Positions 36,373 through 44,802 of a stretch of 64,000 bases of DNA are shown here, in pieces (position 1 is the stretch's first letter; the number at the start of each line of letters is the position of its first letter). The position numbers and the translations under genes are program-made. Source of the DNA: Stygiolobus caldivivus (lineage in GTDB: Archaea; Thermoproteota; Thermoprotei_A; Sulfolobales; Sulfolobaceae); contig NZ_AP024597.1 of NCBI RefSeq assembly GCF_019704315.1, forward strand, positions 806,001-870,000, read 5' to 3'. The notes beneath the pieces were generated by a model that saw only the letters and a program-made list of their open reading frames with translations, did not search any database and was not told the DNA's origin.

Positions 36373-37263
36373 TATTCCCCGATTTTTTACTGAAGTTATA
36401 AAGATTTTGGTGTCGATTACTATAAAATCAGTTTAAATTAATATAACTCAGTGTATATAAATAAACTAGATACTGTAGAAATTTAACGGTTGACAGAGAA
36501 AGTTTATTCTTTAGCCCTCTTTTAAGAGTCTCGATCTAAATTAGTTTAGCCGTTTTAAGTCTAAGGAAGATAATTTTTGTATAAAAATTTTAAAGTCTCT
36601 CCTAAATCTCTGATGCAGGTCAACGATATGTTTTCTTAGAATTTATTAGACAATCGTTCCCTCAACCTGTTTTCCCCTTTTAGGCCCTCTAAGGCAGAAG
36701 TTACTTACTAGTTGATCATTAGTTAATAGATGATATATACGTGTATATACAAATATTACATATGGTAAAATATAAGGTACAAACGTCGTTGATTGAAACC
36801 TAAGAAAATAGGGCTTTAAGGGAAGGGCTAGATTACGTTATTACATCTATTTTAAACGCGGTTGGACGCCTCCTATACTTAACCCTAAGGGCAAGCTTTC
36901 AGCTATTTGTCCTATTAAAGGACATTACGGGTAGCGCTTAAGATCACGGTTAGGTTAAGGAAGATAGGAAACCCGGTTAATCTAATGAGCATAGTATGGC
37001 GGTAATGGCAATAAACCGTGATATGGTGATAGCCACAGATGATAGGGACTTTGAACCGATTAAGAAAGTTAAGGAGGAACTGGAAATACGAGGAATACAA
37101 AGCTAATCCGAATGATACTGTTTAGGTGGTGGGCAAATAGTTGAGTAAACGACAAATAGTTTGTGTCTCGTCTTTAAATACATACCTAAAGACTGTAAAA
37201 CTTAGGCCTGTTTTAGCAATTTCAGCTTTAAGGTTATTATCCTCTGAAACTTAAAGTTATGCG
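36373..37263. other. Gene-poor interval holding a decayed vapC
   Basis: About 890 nt. The left part (36373-36760) is AT-rich without genes, apart from promoter-like sequences for the zinc-ribbon operon. The right part contains the vapC relic at 36762-37106 and the leader of the PaREP1-like gene. Confidence 0.5.
36762..37106 (+). pseudogene. Decayed vapC (PIN-domain toxin)
   Basis: From ATG 36762 the frame encodes MVKYKVQTSLIET, a stop, then REGLDYVITSILNAVGRLLY, which are the first two PIN blocks with the catalytic Asp changed to Gln and the following Glu to Gly. After a frameshift come RKIGNPVNLMS and, in a third frame, NRDMVIATDDRDFEPIKKV ending at TAA 37104-37106, the last PIN block. An in-frame stop, two frame changes and lost active-site acids show the toxin is dead. 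No vapB is adjacent. Confidence 0.7.
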
Positions 37264-37776
37264 ATGAGTGAAAAGGTAATACGGGAGAAGGACGTAAGGA
37301 AATACGGGATTTTGCGGATAGATGAGAGTGTTGACGAGGCCTTAATCTCCCTTGAGCTCTTGAGACAAGGCAGGCTGAGGAATTCAGCGGGAAAAGCGTT
37401 TTTAGCTTTCAAGGCATTCCTCAGCGGAATAATAAGTGTAAACCACTCAAGCTTCTCATCTGCCCTACAAGAAAAGGAGAGAAAGTTCTTCTATAAGGTA
37501 GGTTTCACCGCCCCGACGAATAGGGTAGTATACTATTCCTCCCTATTAGAAAAGGACTACCCCGGCATATCGGACTTGGCAAAACAAGCGATGGCGTTAC
37601 ATGTCTTCTCCTACCTAGGCTATGATAAGGCCGGAGAATATTCACCGGTTACTTCGGAGGGAGACGCTAGGAAGTGGATCACCGACTTTATCATGGCTCT
37701 GGCAGGGCTTATAGCTGAGGTCAATGAAAAGGGAAAGGAAGTACTGAAAGAGGTCGAGGGAATTAAAAACGGTTAA
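37264..37776 (+). CDS. PaREP1-like (HEPN-like) protein
   Basis: A 170-residue helical soluble protein. The central part (SAGKAFLAFKAFLSGIISVN, then TNRVVYYSSLLEKDYPGI) follows the PaREP1 family of crenarchaea, a multi-copy group related to HEPN helical bundles. The role of the family is not established. The gene stands in the toxin-rich island between the dead vapC and the HepT-MntA pair. The start ATG follows GCG at 37264. Confidence 0.6.
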   Translation: MSEKVIREKDVRKYGILRIDESVDEALISLELLRQGRLRNSAGKAFLAFKAFLSGIISVNHSSFSSALQEKERKFFYKVGFTAPTNRVVYYSSLLEKDYPGISDLAKQAMALHVFSYLGYDKAGEYSPVTSEGDARKWITDFIMALAGLIAEVNEKGKEVLKEVEGIKNG

Positions 37777-38326
37777 TGTCCTTCGAGGTTAAGCCCGTCA
37801 TTACGGTTTGTGAAACGTCCTTAGTTTAGGTGAAGTAACACGCATACATTGTTCTTTCTGACGTTTGTAAGGATAGGGAAAGCGACCTACTATAATTTGC
37901 ATCAGGACAAGGCTAGTTTGGCTGGGTAACAGTGCCTCGCGTACGTGACATTACATTCCCGTGTATAAACCTGAAACTTCGCATATATCATGAAAAGGCA
38001 TGGTTACTTGTCAAATAAGTACTGAGTATCCCCTTACGATGGTCCTTTAAGGCAAACCTCTCGGTCGTACGTCCCGGTTGAGGAAGCCGCCAACTCATAC
38101 AAAACCACGGTCAAAGAAGGTAGGAAAGGTCCTCAGTGTAGTAAATACGTTACCTGAATCAGTCGCTTTAGACCATAACATGGAAGTGCGACAGTGCGGA
38201 AGGGTACGGGACCGGTAAAGGAGGCTCCACATCCTTCGCCTCTAACAGACTTGGGTTCGCAACCGTGGGAGGTTAAGGGAGTGGAGGATATGGTATACCT
38301 CAGGTCGCTTATAGCCTTCACGTGAT
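37777..38326. other. Gene-poor interval with proline-rich relic frame
   Basis: No intact gene. A plus-strand frame at 38175-38324 is open for about 49 codons and encodes KGTGPVKEAPHPSPLTDLGS, ending at TGA. It resembles the variable Pro-rich tails seen behind the zinc finger of some archaeal OrfB/TnpB transposases. It may be such a tail, but the core is missing. Confidence 0.35.
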
Positions 38327-38743
38327 TTACGGGTCCCAGTGATCCTTAGCCCTCTGTTTGATCTCTATTACTAAGTTGAACAGCCTCCTATATTCCCTGT
38401 TCCTCAATAAGGCGTCTATCACCTCAAGGTTTACTTCACTGTATTCATGGACTACAATGTTCCTAAACCCGACAACGGCATTTAGGAATTTCTCCTCATC
38501 GCCGCTGATTAACCCCTTCTCTCTTAACCTCTTGACAGAGTCCTTATACTCCTCTGCACTTATCCCCATGTTCGATAGGAGCCTCTGTAGGATGTCGAGG
38601 ACGATCTGTGCCTGAACCTGCAAGCCGTGCAGGACGGCCATCTGGTCTCTCCAGTCGTTTAAATTGTACCCCTCCTCGACTATGTCGTCGAGCTTAGCGG
38701 TAACGTCTTCAAGATTTTTCAACAACCTATCTAAGACCGCCAT
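38327..38743 (-). CDS. hepT: HepT-type HEPN RNase toxin
   Basis: A 138-residue HEPN/DUF86 protein with the complete RX4HXY active-site motif at residues 94-101 (RNIVVHEY), the mark of HepT RNase toxins that cleave RNA, often tRNA 3' ends. It is encoded downstream of and overlapping the MntA gene by 13 nt, the standard order for MntA-HepT systems. MntA neutralises HepT by adding AMP residues to the HXY tyrosine (Tyr101 here). Motif intactness suggests a working toxin. Confidence 0.88.
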   Translation of the reverse strand: MAVLDRLLKNLEDVTAKLDDIVEEGYNLNDWRDQMAVLHGLQVQAQIVLDILQRLLSNMGISAEEYKDSVKRLREKGLISGDEEKFLNAVVGFRNIVVHEYSEVNLEVIDALLRNREYRRLFNLVIEIKQRAKDHWDP

Positions 38744-39135
38744 TTCCTCATCAAAGCCCTCGCAGCGTTTTCGACTACGTCCAATTTTTTAGCGTCGATT
38801 AAGAAGTCCTCACAGATAACCGCCCTCTTGTGGACCTTCCACCAGTCTTCCATATAGAGTATTATGCTGTCACCGAACACCTCGTGGACCAAGTAACAGT
38901 CACTCTCCTCGTTTATAACTGTCAAGTCGACTTTTTCAGTACCTAAATAATCCGTCAGGTCTACCCATAACTCGGTGTAGCCTTCTAAAGTCACCTTCCC
39001 CTTAAACTCTACAGCGATGTCTATGTCATTTCCCTCACCTTTTTTAGCCAGCGAACCGAACAGGACTGCAAAGTACAAGTCGTAGCTCGCCCAACTGAAA
39101 GCCCTTAACTTGTCTAACACGTCGGTAAGTCTCAT
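38731..39135 (-). CDS. mntA: MntA-type nucleotidyltransferase antitoxin
   Basis: A 134-residue minimal nucleotidyltransferase with the active-site signature GSLAKKGEGNDIDIAV at about residues 27-42 (GSxxxGxxxxxDxD; Asp37 and Asp39) and a third acidic strand EKVDLTVI. MntA proteins AMPylate the HepT partner with ATP and block its RNase. First gene of the pair, overlapping hepT. Its start lies 44 nt from the divergent HipA-like gene, so both use the same short promoter region. Confidence 0.88.
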   Translation of the reverse strand: MRLTDVLDKLRAFSWASYDLYFAVLFGSLAKKGEGNDIDIAVEFKGKVTLEGYTELWVDLTDYLGTEKVDLTVINEESDCYLVHEVFGDSIILYMEDWWKVHKRAVICEDFLIDAKKLDVVENAARALMRKWRS

Positions 39136-39179
39136 ACTCTAATAGTCGATTTTTTAAGCATAAACTTAACTCTTACCCG

Positions 39180-39761
39180 ATGGAGTTCATAAAGAGGTTC
39201 AAGGAAGAGGACGAAGTCCACGGTATTTATGAGCTTTTCAGTGAAGTGTTTGTGTCCAGGCTAGGGAAGTCGTTAGGGCTCCCGGTACTGGAAGTAAGGC
39301 TATCACATGACGGGCTTAGGATGAAATACCTAGCCAAGAAGGTCGAAGACGTGAACTCGGTAAGGAACCCTGCCCAGCTTAAGCGTTCCCTCCCCTTCGA
39401 AGAATGGGTCTTGAACATCGATTTAAAGCAGGAACACGTGATGGCCGATGAGGGAGGTAACGCGTTTATCATAGACCACGGCCACTCCCTCTTCTCATGG
39501 AAGCCCCTATATTACGTTTACGAGGTCATAGGCAAGCCGGTCACTCGTTTCAAACTGTGGTCTGATGACGCCCACTATAGAGAAGGTGTCGAGATAGTCC
39601 GTTCTATAGACAAGGCGACCCGGGACTCCCTGCTCAGGGAAAGCGTAAACGAGGTCTTGGACTACAAAAGGCTTGACCAAGCCCTGACGGAGGACTATAT
39701 CACGATAAGCTCTAAGATACTAGACTACCGAGAGAAAATAATCTGCTCTTTCAAAAATTAG
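39180..39761 (+). CDS. HipA-like kinase (HipA_2 family), short N-lobe
   Basis: A 193-residue protein with kinase elements of the HipA_2 type: a beta-strand Lys in EFIKRF at residue 5, LGLPVLEVRL at 32-41, the catalytic-loop region FEEWVLNIDLKQEH with Asn79 and Asp81, and the DFG-like IDHGHSLF at 98-105. Full HipA_2 proteins have extra N-terminal strands with the ATP-binding loop. Here ATG 39180 lies immediately before the Lys strand, and a TATA element TTTTTTAAG 26 nt upstream indicates a genuine leaderless start, so the N-lobe is missing. Divergent from mntA-hepT. Confidence 0.65.
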   Translation: MEFIKRFKEEDEVHGIYELFSEVFVSRLGKSLGLPVLEVRLSHDGLRMKYLAKKVEDVNSVRNPAQLKRSLPFEEWVLNIDLKQEHVMADEGGNAFIIDHGHSLFSWKPLYYVYEVIGKPVTRFKLWSDDAHYREGVEIVRSIDKATRDSLLRESVNEVLDYKRLDQALTEDYITISSKILDYREKIICSFKN

Positions 39762-39797
39762 GAAAAATTATAATAATCTACAGTTTTAAGACTACAT

Positions 39798-40661
39798 GTG
39801 GACGTTATCTTATCACGTGGTCTGATCAAGAGCTTTGGCGGGAAATTAGTCTTAAAGGGCCTGACGTTTTCAGTAGTCAAAGGGTCGATAACCGGCTTTG
39901 TGGGGCCTAACGGTGCGGGAAAGACAACTACGATAAAAATACTCTCGGGGCTACTGAGGAAAGACAAAGGGGAAATCCTCGTCTTGGGGGAAGACCCCTG
40001 GGACAACCCACGTATTAGGAAAAGGGTGTCTGTGATCTTTACCAAACTGCCTTACCCGTCAAACGACAGCGTAAAAGAGTATTTAGAAGACCTCAATAGT
40101 GTATTCCGTGGAGACCTACAGCGGTTGATCAGGGAATTTAACCTCCAAGACCACCTCAAAAAGAGGGTATCACAGCTGTCTTCCGGGCAGGCACAGAAGA
40201 TCCAGCTCATAGCTTCTCTCCTTAAGGACCCTGAACTGGTCATCGCTGACGAACCCACGGCAAACCTAGACCCCCAAGCAAGGTTAGAGTTCTACGACAT
40301 GGTAAAGGCACTGGCTAGGGACTACGGTGTAACGTTCTTTATTTCTTCCCATATCTTATCGGAACTCGAAAGGGTAATAGACCACGTAGTTTTTATAGAA
40401 GACGGTACGGTGAAGGCTTTAGGTGAACTGTCATATGTGGAGTCCCTAGTGAACGCCGACGAAGTAGTCGTCTTGGTAAAGGACAAAGAGAGGGCTATGA
40501 CGGTCTTGAAGGACTTTAACCCCGTCCCTGACGGCCCGTACATAAAGGTGAAAGGAGAAGTCAGGAAAATAATAGACTTGTTGGACGATAACCATATAGA
40601 AGTGTTGAGTGTGAGGAAGGTGAGCCTGGATGACGTCTTTAGAAAGCTTTCAGGTATTTAA
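39798..40661 (+). CDS. ABC exporter, ATP-binding subunit
   Basis: A 287-residue ATPase starting at GTG 39798, with TTATAATAAT about 27 nt upstream (leaderless). Walker A is GPNGAGKTT at 36-44, signature LSSGQ at 127-131, Walker B VIADEPTANLD at 148-158, switch His in SSHIL. A C-terminal extension of about 60 residues follows, as in ABC-2 exporters. It overlaps the permease gene by 32 nt. Confidence 0.9.
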   Translation: MDVILSRGLIKSFGGKLVLKGLTFSVVKGSITGFVGPNGAGKTTTIKILSGLLRKDKGEILVLGEDPWDNPRIRKRVSVIFTKLPYPSNDSVKEYLEDLNSVFRGDLQRLIREFNLQDHLKKRVSQLSSGQAQKIQLIASLLKDPELVIADEPTANLDPQARLEFYDMVKALARDYGVTFFISSHILSELERVIDHVVFIEDGTVKALGELSYVESLVNADEVVVLVKDKERAMTVLKDFNPVPDGPYIKVKGEVRKIIDLLDDNHIEVLSVRKVSLDDVFRKLSGI

Positions 40662-41391
40662 GATACTCTTCAAGGAGAGGTATAAAGACCCGACCCTTCA
40701 GCTGATATTACCTACTATGATCGTGGGGTATATCTTTATACCGTCGTTCCTTATTAAGGGTAACTTCCTCAGTTACGCGTTAGTGTTAGCCAATATCCCT
40801 ATCATAAGTATACCGGAGACTATTGCTATAGCCCTCGCGTTGAGGAACGTCATCTTCGTCTTAGGTGACCACATGAACTCAGGCAGTATAGTGTCGTTCC
40901 TGATGATGCCGGTCAAGAGGAGGACGTTCTTTTTCATGAGTTACTTTAACGATATAGTCTTACCCTTCTTGATGTGGGCTGTCACCTATTTCTGGTACTT
41001 ATGGGAAATTTCACTAATTAATGACCTCACTATCCTTATGGCCTTGGTATACGCTTCAGGGTATTTCTTTTCGACATCTGTGATATTGTTATATACAGTC
41101 CTGCTCAGGAGTAATGGTGCTGCAACACTCGCCTCTATGTTTACACTGGGCTCTATATTTATTATCGGGGGGATAGGTAATTACGAGCTGTTAATTAGCG
41201 GGGCTGGGTTCTCTTCCCTATCGCTGACTTCTTTTATGAACACTTACCCCCTGATCTTGGCTTATTCTATTAACCCGTCCACCTTTTTTTACTCTATACA
41301 GTACGTAGTTACGGGGATCGAAGTGGACTCCTTACTAGGTTTAATACTCTTAATTATCTCGTATCTGAGGTTTAGGGTGATGGAGTTTTGA
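40630..41391 (+). CDS. ABC-2-like exporter membrane subunit
   Basis: A 253-residue protein with about six membrane helices. The cytoplasmic segment GDHMNSGSIVSFLMMPVKRR at about residues 78-97 is the ABC-2 coupling region (…G.i..LL..PvkR). It overlaps the ATPase gene upstream and the small membrane-anchored protein gene downstream (4 nt), so the three form one operon. Cargo unknown. Confidence 0.8.
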   Translation: MTSLESFQVFKILFKERYKDPTLQLILPTMIVGYIFIPSFLIKGNFLSYALVLANIPIISIPETIAIALALRNVIFVLGDHMNSGSIVSFLMMPVKRRTFFFMSYFNDIVLPFLMWAVTYFWYLWEISLINDLTILMALVYASGYFFSTSVILLYTVLLRSNGAATLASMFTLGSIFIIGGIGNYELLISGAGFSSLSLTSFMNTYPLILAYSINPSTFFYSIQYVVTGIEVDSLLGLILLIISYLRFRVMEF

Positions 41392-41870
41392 TAAGGTGGG
41401 GCTTGCTCTTACTTTCAATTGGGCTTACGTTAGTGTTCTTATCGTTCACGACGATAGGGAGTAACAGCCACCTGACGGCTAACTTCCTCCACTCCTATTC
41501 GATAGATGTCCCTGAATTCGTCCGTTGTATACACATAAGTATTGTCGAGAACAAAAGCGACTTAAAAGCGGTCGTAATGGTGTATAACGGGACTGACAGC
41601 TACGAGGTATCAACACCTTACTCGACATATACATCGAGCGGTAAATACGAGTTCTTTGTCGTAAAAGAGATAAACACTACCGACGGGAAAGTGGTAAATA
41701 CTACCGATTACTATAACGTCACTCTGTTTTTAAGGGTAGTTAAGTCCTATCTGGTAAACGACCCCAAGTCGATCTTACTTCAAGGCACGGGGCTATCCGT
41801 AATAGGTGCCGTATTGAGTGTGAAGGACCTCTTACAGTTACTGGACAAAAAGGTGCCTCGAGGTAGTTAA
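41388..41870 (+). CDS. Membrane-anchored small protein of the ABC operon
   Basis: A 160-residue protein starting at TTG 41388, which overlaps the permease stop. It has an N-terminal membrane helix (about 4-20), an extracytoplasmic domain with several N-glycosylation sites (residues 25-125, one Cys), and a second weak hydrophobic segment near the C-terminus (about 130-148). No family known. By position it is likely the third part of the exporter or its cargo. Confidence 0.6.
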   Translation: MIRWGLLLLSIGLTLVFLSFTTIGSNSHLTANFLHSYSIDVPEFVRCIHISIVENKSDLKAVVMVYNGTDSYEVSTPYSTYTSSGKYEFFVVKEINTTDGKVVNTTDYYNVTLFLRVVKSYLVNDPKSILLQGTGLSVIGAVLSVKDLLQLLDKKVPRGS

Positions 41871-41918
41871 CTGTAATAAAACGTAGAAACACATGAGGAC
41901 ATAAAAAACTAATCGTCT

Positions 41919-43646
41919 TCATTTACTCCTCTTTCTCAGCACTAACCACACTAAGAAGGAGAGTATTACTACCACCCCTGCTATTATGAAGTCTGAGTTT
42001 AAGCCATGACTGGTTGCCTTAACTGACGGTTTAGTGGGGGAAGAGACGATGTGTGAAGTATTAGTGGGCTGAACTGAGGGACTCCGTGTCGAACTCTGTG
42101 TAGGAGTACTGCTCTGGGTAGTAGACGTAGTTGATGTAGAAGATGTTGAGGTCTGAGTGTATGTAGTAGAGGTGTTAGTATAAGTTAAAGTAGGGGGAGG
42201 GGGAGAAGTCACTGTTATCTTAGGCATAGGTTCTACGCTGATCTCCCTTATGACTGTTACACTCGTGTTACCGAATATGTTAGAAGCGACGACCTTAATG
42301 GCATAAGTCCCGTTTTGGGTTATGTTAAATAACGCCTCGTTTTGTGTGGGCGGGTATACCCCTATCAGGGTGGAGTTCAAGTACACAGAGATGTTCTTTA
42401 CACCTAGGATAGTGGCGTTGGGGACGTCAATAGATAGTAGTGCTTCTGTAACCCCGGGTTGAGGCAATAACGTTAAAGACACCTTAGGGGTTTCAGGCTT
42501 TGAGTAAGGGACTGTGTAAAATGAGTAGGTACTAGTGACTTCAGGTGGGAACGTGCTTATCTCTTCGGTCAGTAGTATTACCCTGAACTGGTCGGGGAAG
42601 CTCTCTATACCTATAGGTGTCGTGAACTGCTGGAGGAATGAAGACGAGAAACTTAAAGTATCGTATTCTACCCACTGCCCCCCTCTAAACACATAAGTAG
42701 TTAAACTCGAGCCGGTCTGAGATAATGACGTGAAAACGGCAAGCACCGAATTATAATACATAACTGCTTCGAGTGCATTACCAACAACACTCACGTTATA
42801 TAAGACCGAACCAGATGAGTCCACTATGTTTACCTCACCGTCATTGTAGGTGAGGAAGAGCGAAGCGTTAGAATTAAACACTGGTGAAGGTAAGAAACCG
42901 CTATTTAAGGTCTTTACTACGTCTAGTGTATTGATATTGTAGACGTAAACTGTAGAGGAATTTGTTGAGTTTGAAAAAGTTGACAAGTCTACGTAATTTG
43001 AACTGAAGGAGGTCAGTTCGAGTCCTGATACGTTCAGGTTTATTGGATAAGACGATACGACTTTGGTGCCTTCAATTTTCACTAATACGTACTTACCCCC
43101 GTTTTTCTCCAGCGCTAAAGCCGTTTTACCGTTAGTTAACACCGACGTAAAATTGGCGTCCCGTATAATCGGAGTGAAATTTACGTCCTCCCCGTTGAAA
43201 AAGAGGTAATAAAGTGTCAGGTTTGACCTCAGGGAAGACGTTACACTGGAGATATCGTTGAGAGGTAGAGTCAAGTTCCCTTTATATCCCAGTACGTAAA
43301 ACACTACTCCTCCGCTTACCGGTGAACCGCTTCCGAAAATCACCCCGAAAGGTAATGTAAAACCAGAGTTATTGTACACCAGCGACGAATTTATCACCAT
43401 ATGGGCTGTCAAGTTTCTGTCGGATATTTCACTTGCATTAACCTCTACAGTCCCCGTGATGTTATCTATTATCATCGCATAACCACCCTTATAGAAGACA
43501 AGGGCGTTAGTAAGCGGTACTCCCTCAGAAATACGTATTGTCAGCTGCTGGTTTAGTGTCTGTGAAGAGAAAGTTGAGTGGTATACTAAGGTTGGGGATA
43601 ACAATAGGAGGAGAGTTATCGCAACCGTTATACTCTTTTTCATCAC
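41919..43646 (-). CDS. Large surface protein with S/T-rich stalk and C-terminal anchor
   Basis: A 575-residue secreted protein. It has a signal peptide (about residues 4-22), a beta-rich ectodomain with many Asn-x-Ser/Thr sites (about 30-480, with a late immunoglobulin-like stretch at about 390-475), and a Ser/Thr-rich stalk (about 485-545). It ends with a single membrane helix (551-570) followed by RKRSK. This is the layout of type-I surface proteins of Sulfolobales. Ligand or role unknown. Transcribed alone, convergent with the ABC operon. Confidence 0.75.
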   Translation of the reverse strand: MMKKSITVAITLLLLLSPTLVYHSTFSSQTLNQQLTIRISEGVPLTNALVFYKGGYAMIIDNITGTVEVNASEISDRNLTAHMVINSSLVYNNSGFTLPFGVIFGSGSPVSGGVVFYVLGYKGNLTLPLNDISSVTSSLRSNLTLYYLFFNGEDVNFTPIIRDANFTSVLTNGKTALALEKNGGKYVLVKIEGTKVVSSYPINLNVSGLELTSFSSNYVDLSTFSNSTNSSTVYVYNINTLDVVKTLNSGFLPSPVFNSNASLFLTYNDGEVNIVDSSGSVLYNVSVVGNALEAVMYYNSVLAVFTSLSQTGSSLTTYVFRGGQWVEYDTLSFSSSFLQQFTTPIGIESFPDQFRVILLTEEISTFPPEVTSTYSFYTVPYSKPETPKVSLTLLPQPGVTEALLSIDVPNATILGVKNISVYLNSTLIGVYPPTQNEALFNITQNGTYAIKVVASNIFGNTSVTVIREISVEPMPKITVTSPPPPTLTYTNTSTTYTQTSTSSTSTTSTTQSSTPTQSSTRSPSVQPTNTSHIVSSPTKPSVKATSHGLNSDFIIAGVVVILSFLVWLVLRKRSK

Positions 43647-43699
43647 GTTAAACCAGTATATTCTCCAATATAAACCTAATCAACACAGTAGGTTTTTCC

Positions 43700-44674
43700 T
43701 TATTTATCCCATTTAAAAGGTACTTCTCTTTCTAATCTCTCAATGGTTTTATACAATTCATCGTCGATCTCTATCACGTCCCTCTCGGCGAGTATGTCAC
43801 TGTGCTCACCGGGTAAAAACTCCGTAAACGACTTCAATACCGAGGCACCGTGGCAGTCCGAGGCAAGGTTGGGTAGGATTAAGAGGAATTCGCCTTTGTT
43901 AGGGCTCTTTTCCGTATTTAACACTCCTTGGACTTCAACGGCAATTGCACTACCGGTCAGGTAAGAAGTCAAGAGCTCTAAGGTGATCATTAGGTAAAAA
44001 CCTCTTTCCCCACCGATGGGCAATATCCCCCCTTTTAGGGCTTCTTCCGGGTCTGTAGTTATCTCCCCCTTGTCGTTTACGGCTACTCCGTATGGTATTT
44101 TACCTCCACGCCTCTTGGCTTCTATTATCTTGCCCCTAGCTATTGAAGATAACGCCATGTCGAGTACCACAGTCCTCTCACACGGTACTGCTATACTTAT
44201 AGGGGTAGTTGATACGACTTTACGCGGAGTGCCTGGCTTAACCACTGCGGGCTCAGCGTTTCCTATCATTATAGCGGGCCTCCTGAGACGGGAAGCGACC
44301 CTCCTCGTGTAATAACCTAAGAAGCCTATATGGGAGGAATTCCTTACTGCTATTAAGTCCTCTTTAGGTGACTCGGTCAAATAGTGCCATACAAGGATCC
44401 CTATACTGTGGTTTGCGTCGTATAGTACTGCGTTATTTTCCCTTTTAACTTCTGTAAGACTTACGTCTTTCCTTATAGTCCCTAAATCTATACCTTTAAT
44501 TAGAGGGATTAGCCTTTGGAGCCCGTGAGAGGAATGGCCCCTAAGTTCTGCCTCAATGAAGTGCTTGGCTATTATCGAAGGGTTTTCTACCCCTCTCTTC
44601 TCTAAGGAAGAAATTACTATGGACTCTATGTCAGCTATTTTTACTTTCATTATGGTTACATCGTTGGATAGCAC
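43700..44674 (-). CDS. Malate/L-lactate dehydrogenase (Ldh2/MdhII family)
   Basis: A 324-residue NAD(P)-dependent oxidoreductase of the YlbC/Ldh2 family, unrelated to classical lactate/malate dehydrogenases. Typical segments are AELRGHSSHGLQRLIPLI at about residues 47-64, HIGFLGYYTRRVA at about 119-131, and SIAVPCERTVVLDMALSSIARG at about 163-184 with NAD-binding residues. The late region (RGFYLMITLELLTSYLTGSA) also fits. Substrate may be malate, lactate, sulfolactate or ureidoglycolate. Monocistronic. Confidence 0.85.
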   Translation of the reverse strand: MLSNDVTIMKVKIADIESIVISSLEKRGVENPSIIAKHFIEAELRGHSSHGLQRLIPLIKGIDLGTIRKDVSLTEVKRENNAVLYDANHSIGILVWHYLTESPKEDLIAVRNSSHIGFLGYYTRRVASRLRRPAIMIGNAEPAVVKPGTPRKVVSTTPISIAVPCERTVVLDMALSSIARGKIIEAKRRGGKIPYGVAVNDKGEITTDPEEALKGGILPIGGERGFYLMITLELLTSYLTGSAIAVEVQGVLNTEKSPNKGEFLLILPNLASDCHGASVLKSFTEFLPGEHSDILAERDVIEIDDELYKTIERLEREVPFKWDK

Positions 44675-44802
44675 TTTAGCCTTTTACTTAAATCTTTTCC
44701 TTACTTGAATATAGTCCTTACTCATAGTAAATACGAAGGTAGGTGTAGCTTAGGAGCTAAATTTATTAATTATTGAATAAAGTATAAATTAGGGTAACCC
44801 AA

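Noticed and set aside
36915-37100. Minus-strand 61-codon frame
   Set aside because: Antisense of the decayed vapC blocks on the plus strand, which are recognisable.
38200-38270. tRNA-like GGTTCGCAACC near 38250
   Set aside because: No acceptor stem, D-arm or anticodon arm can be placed around it.
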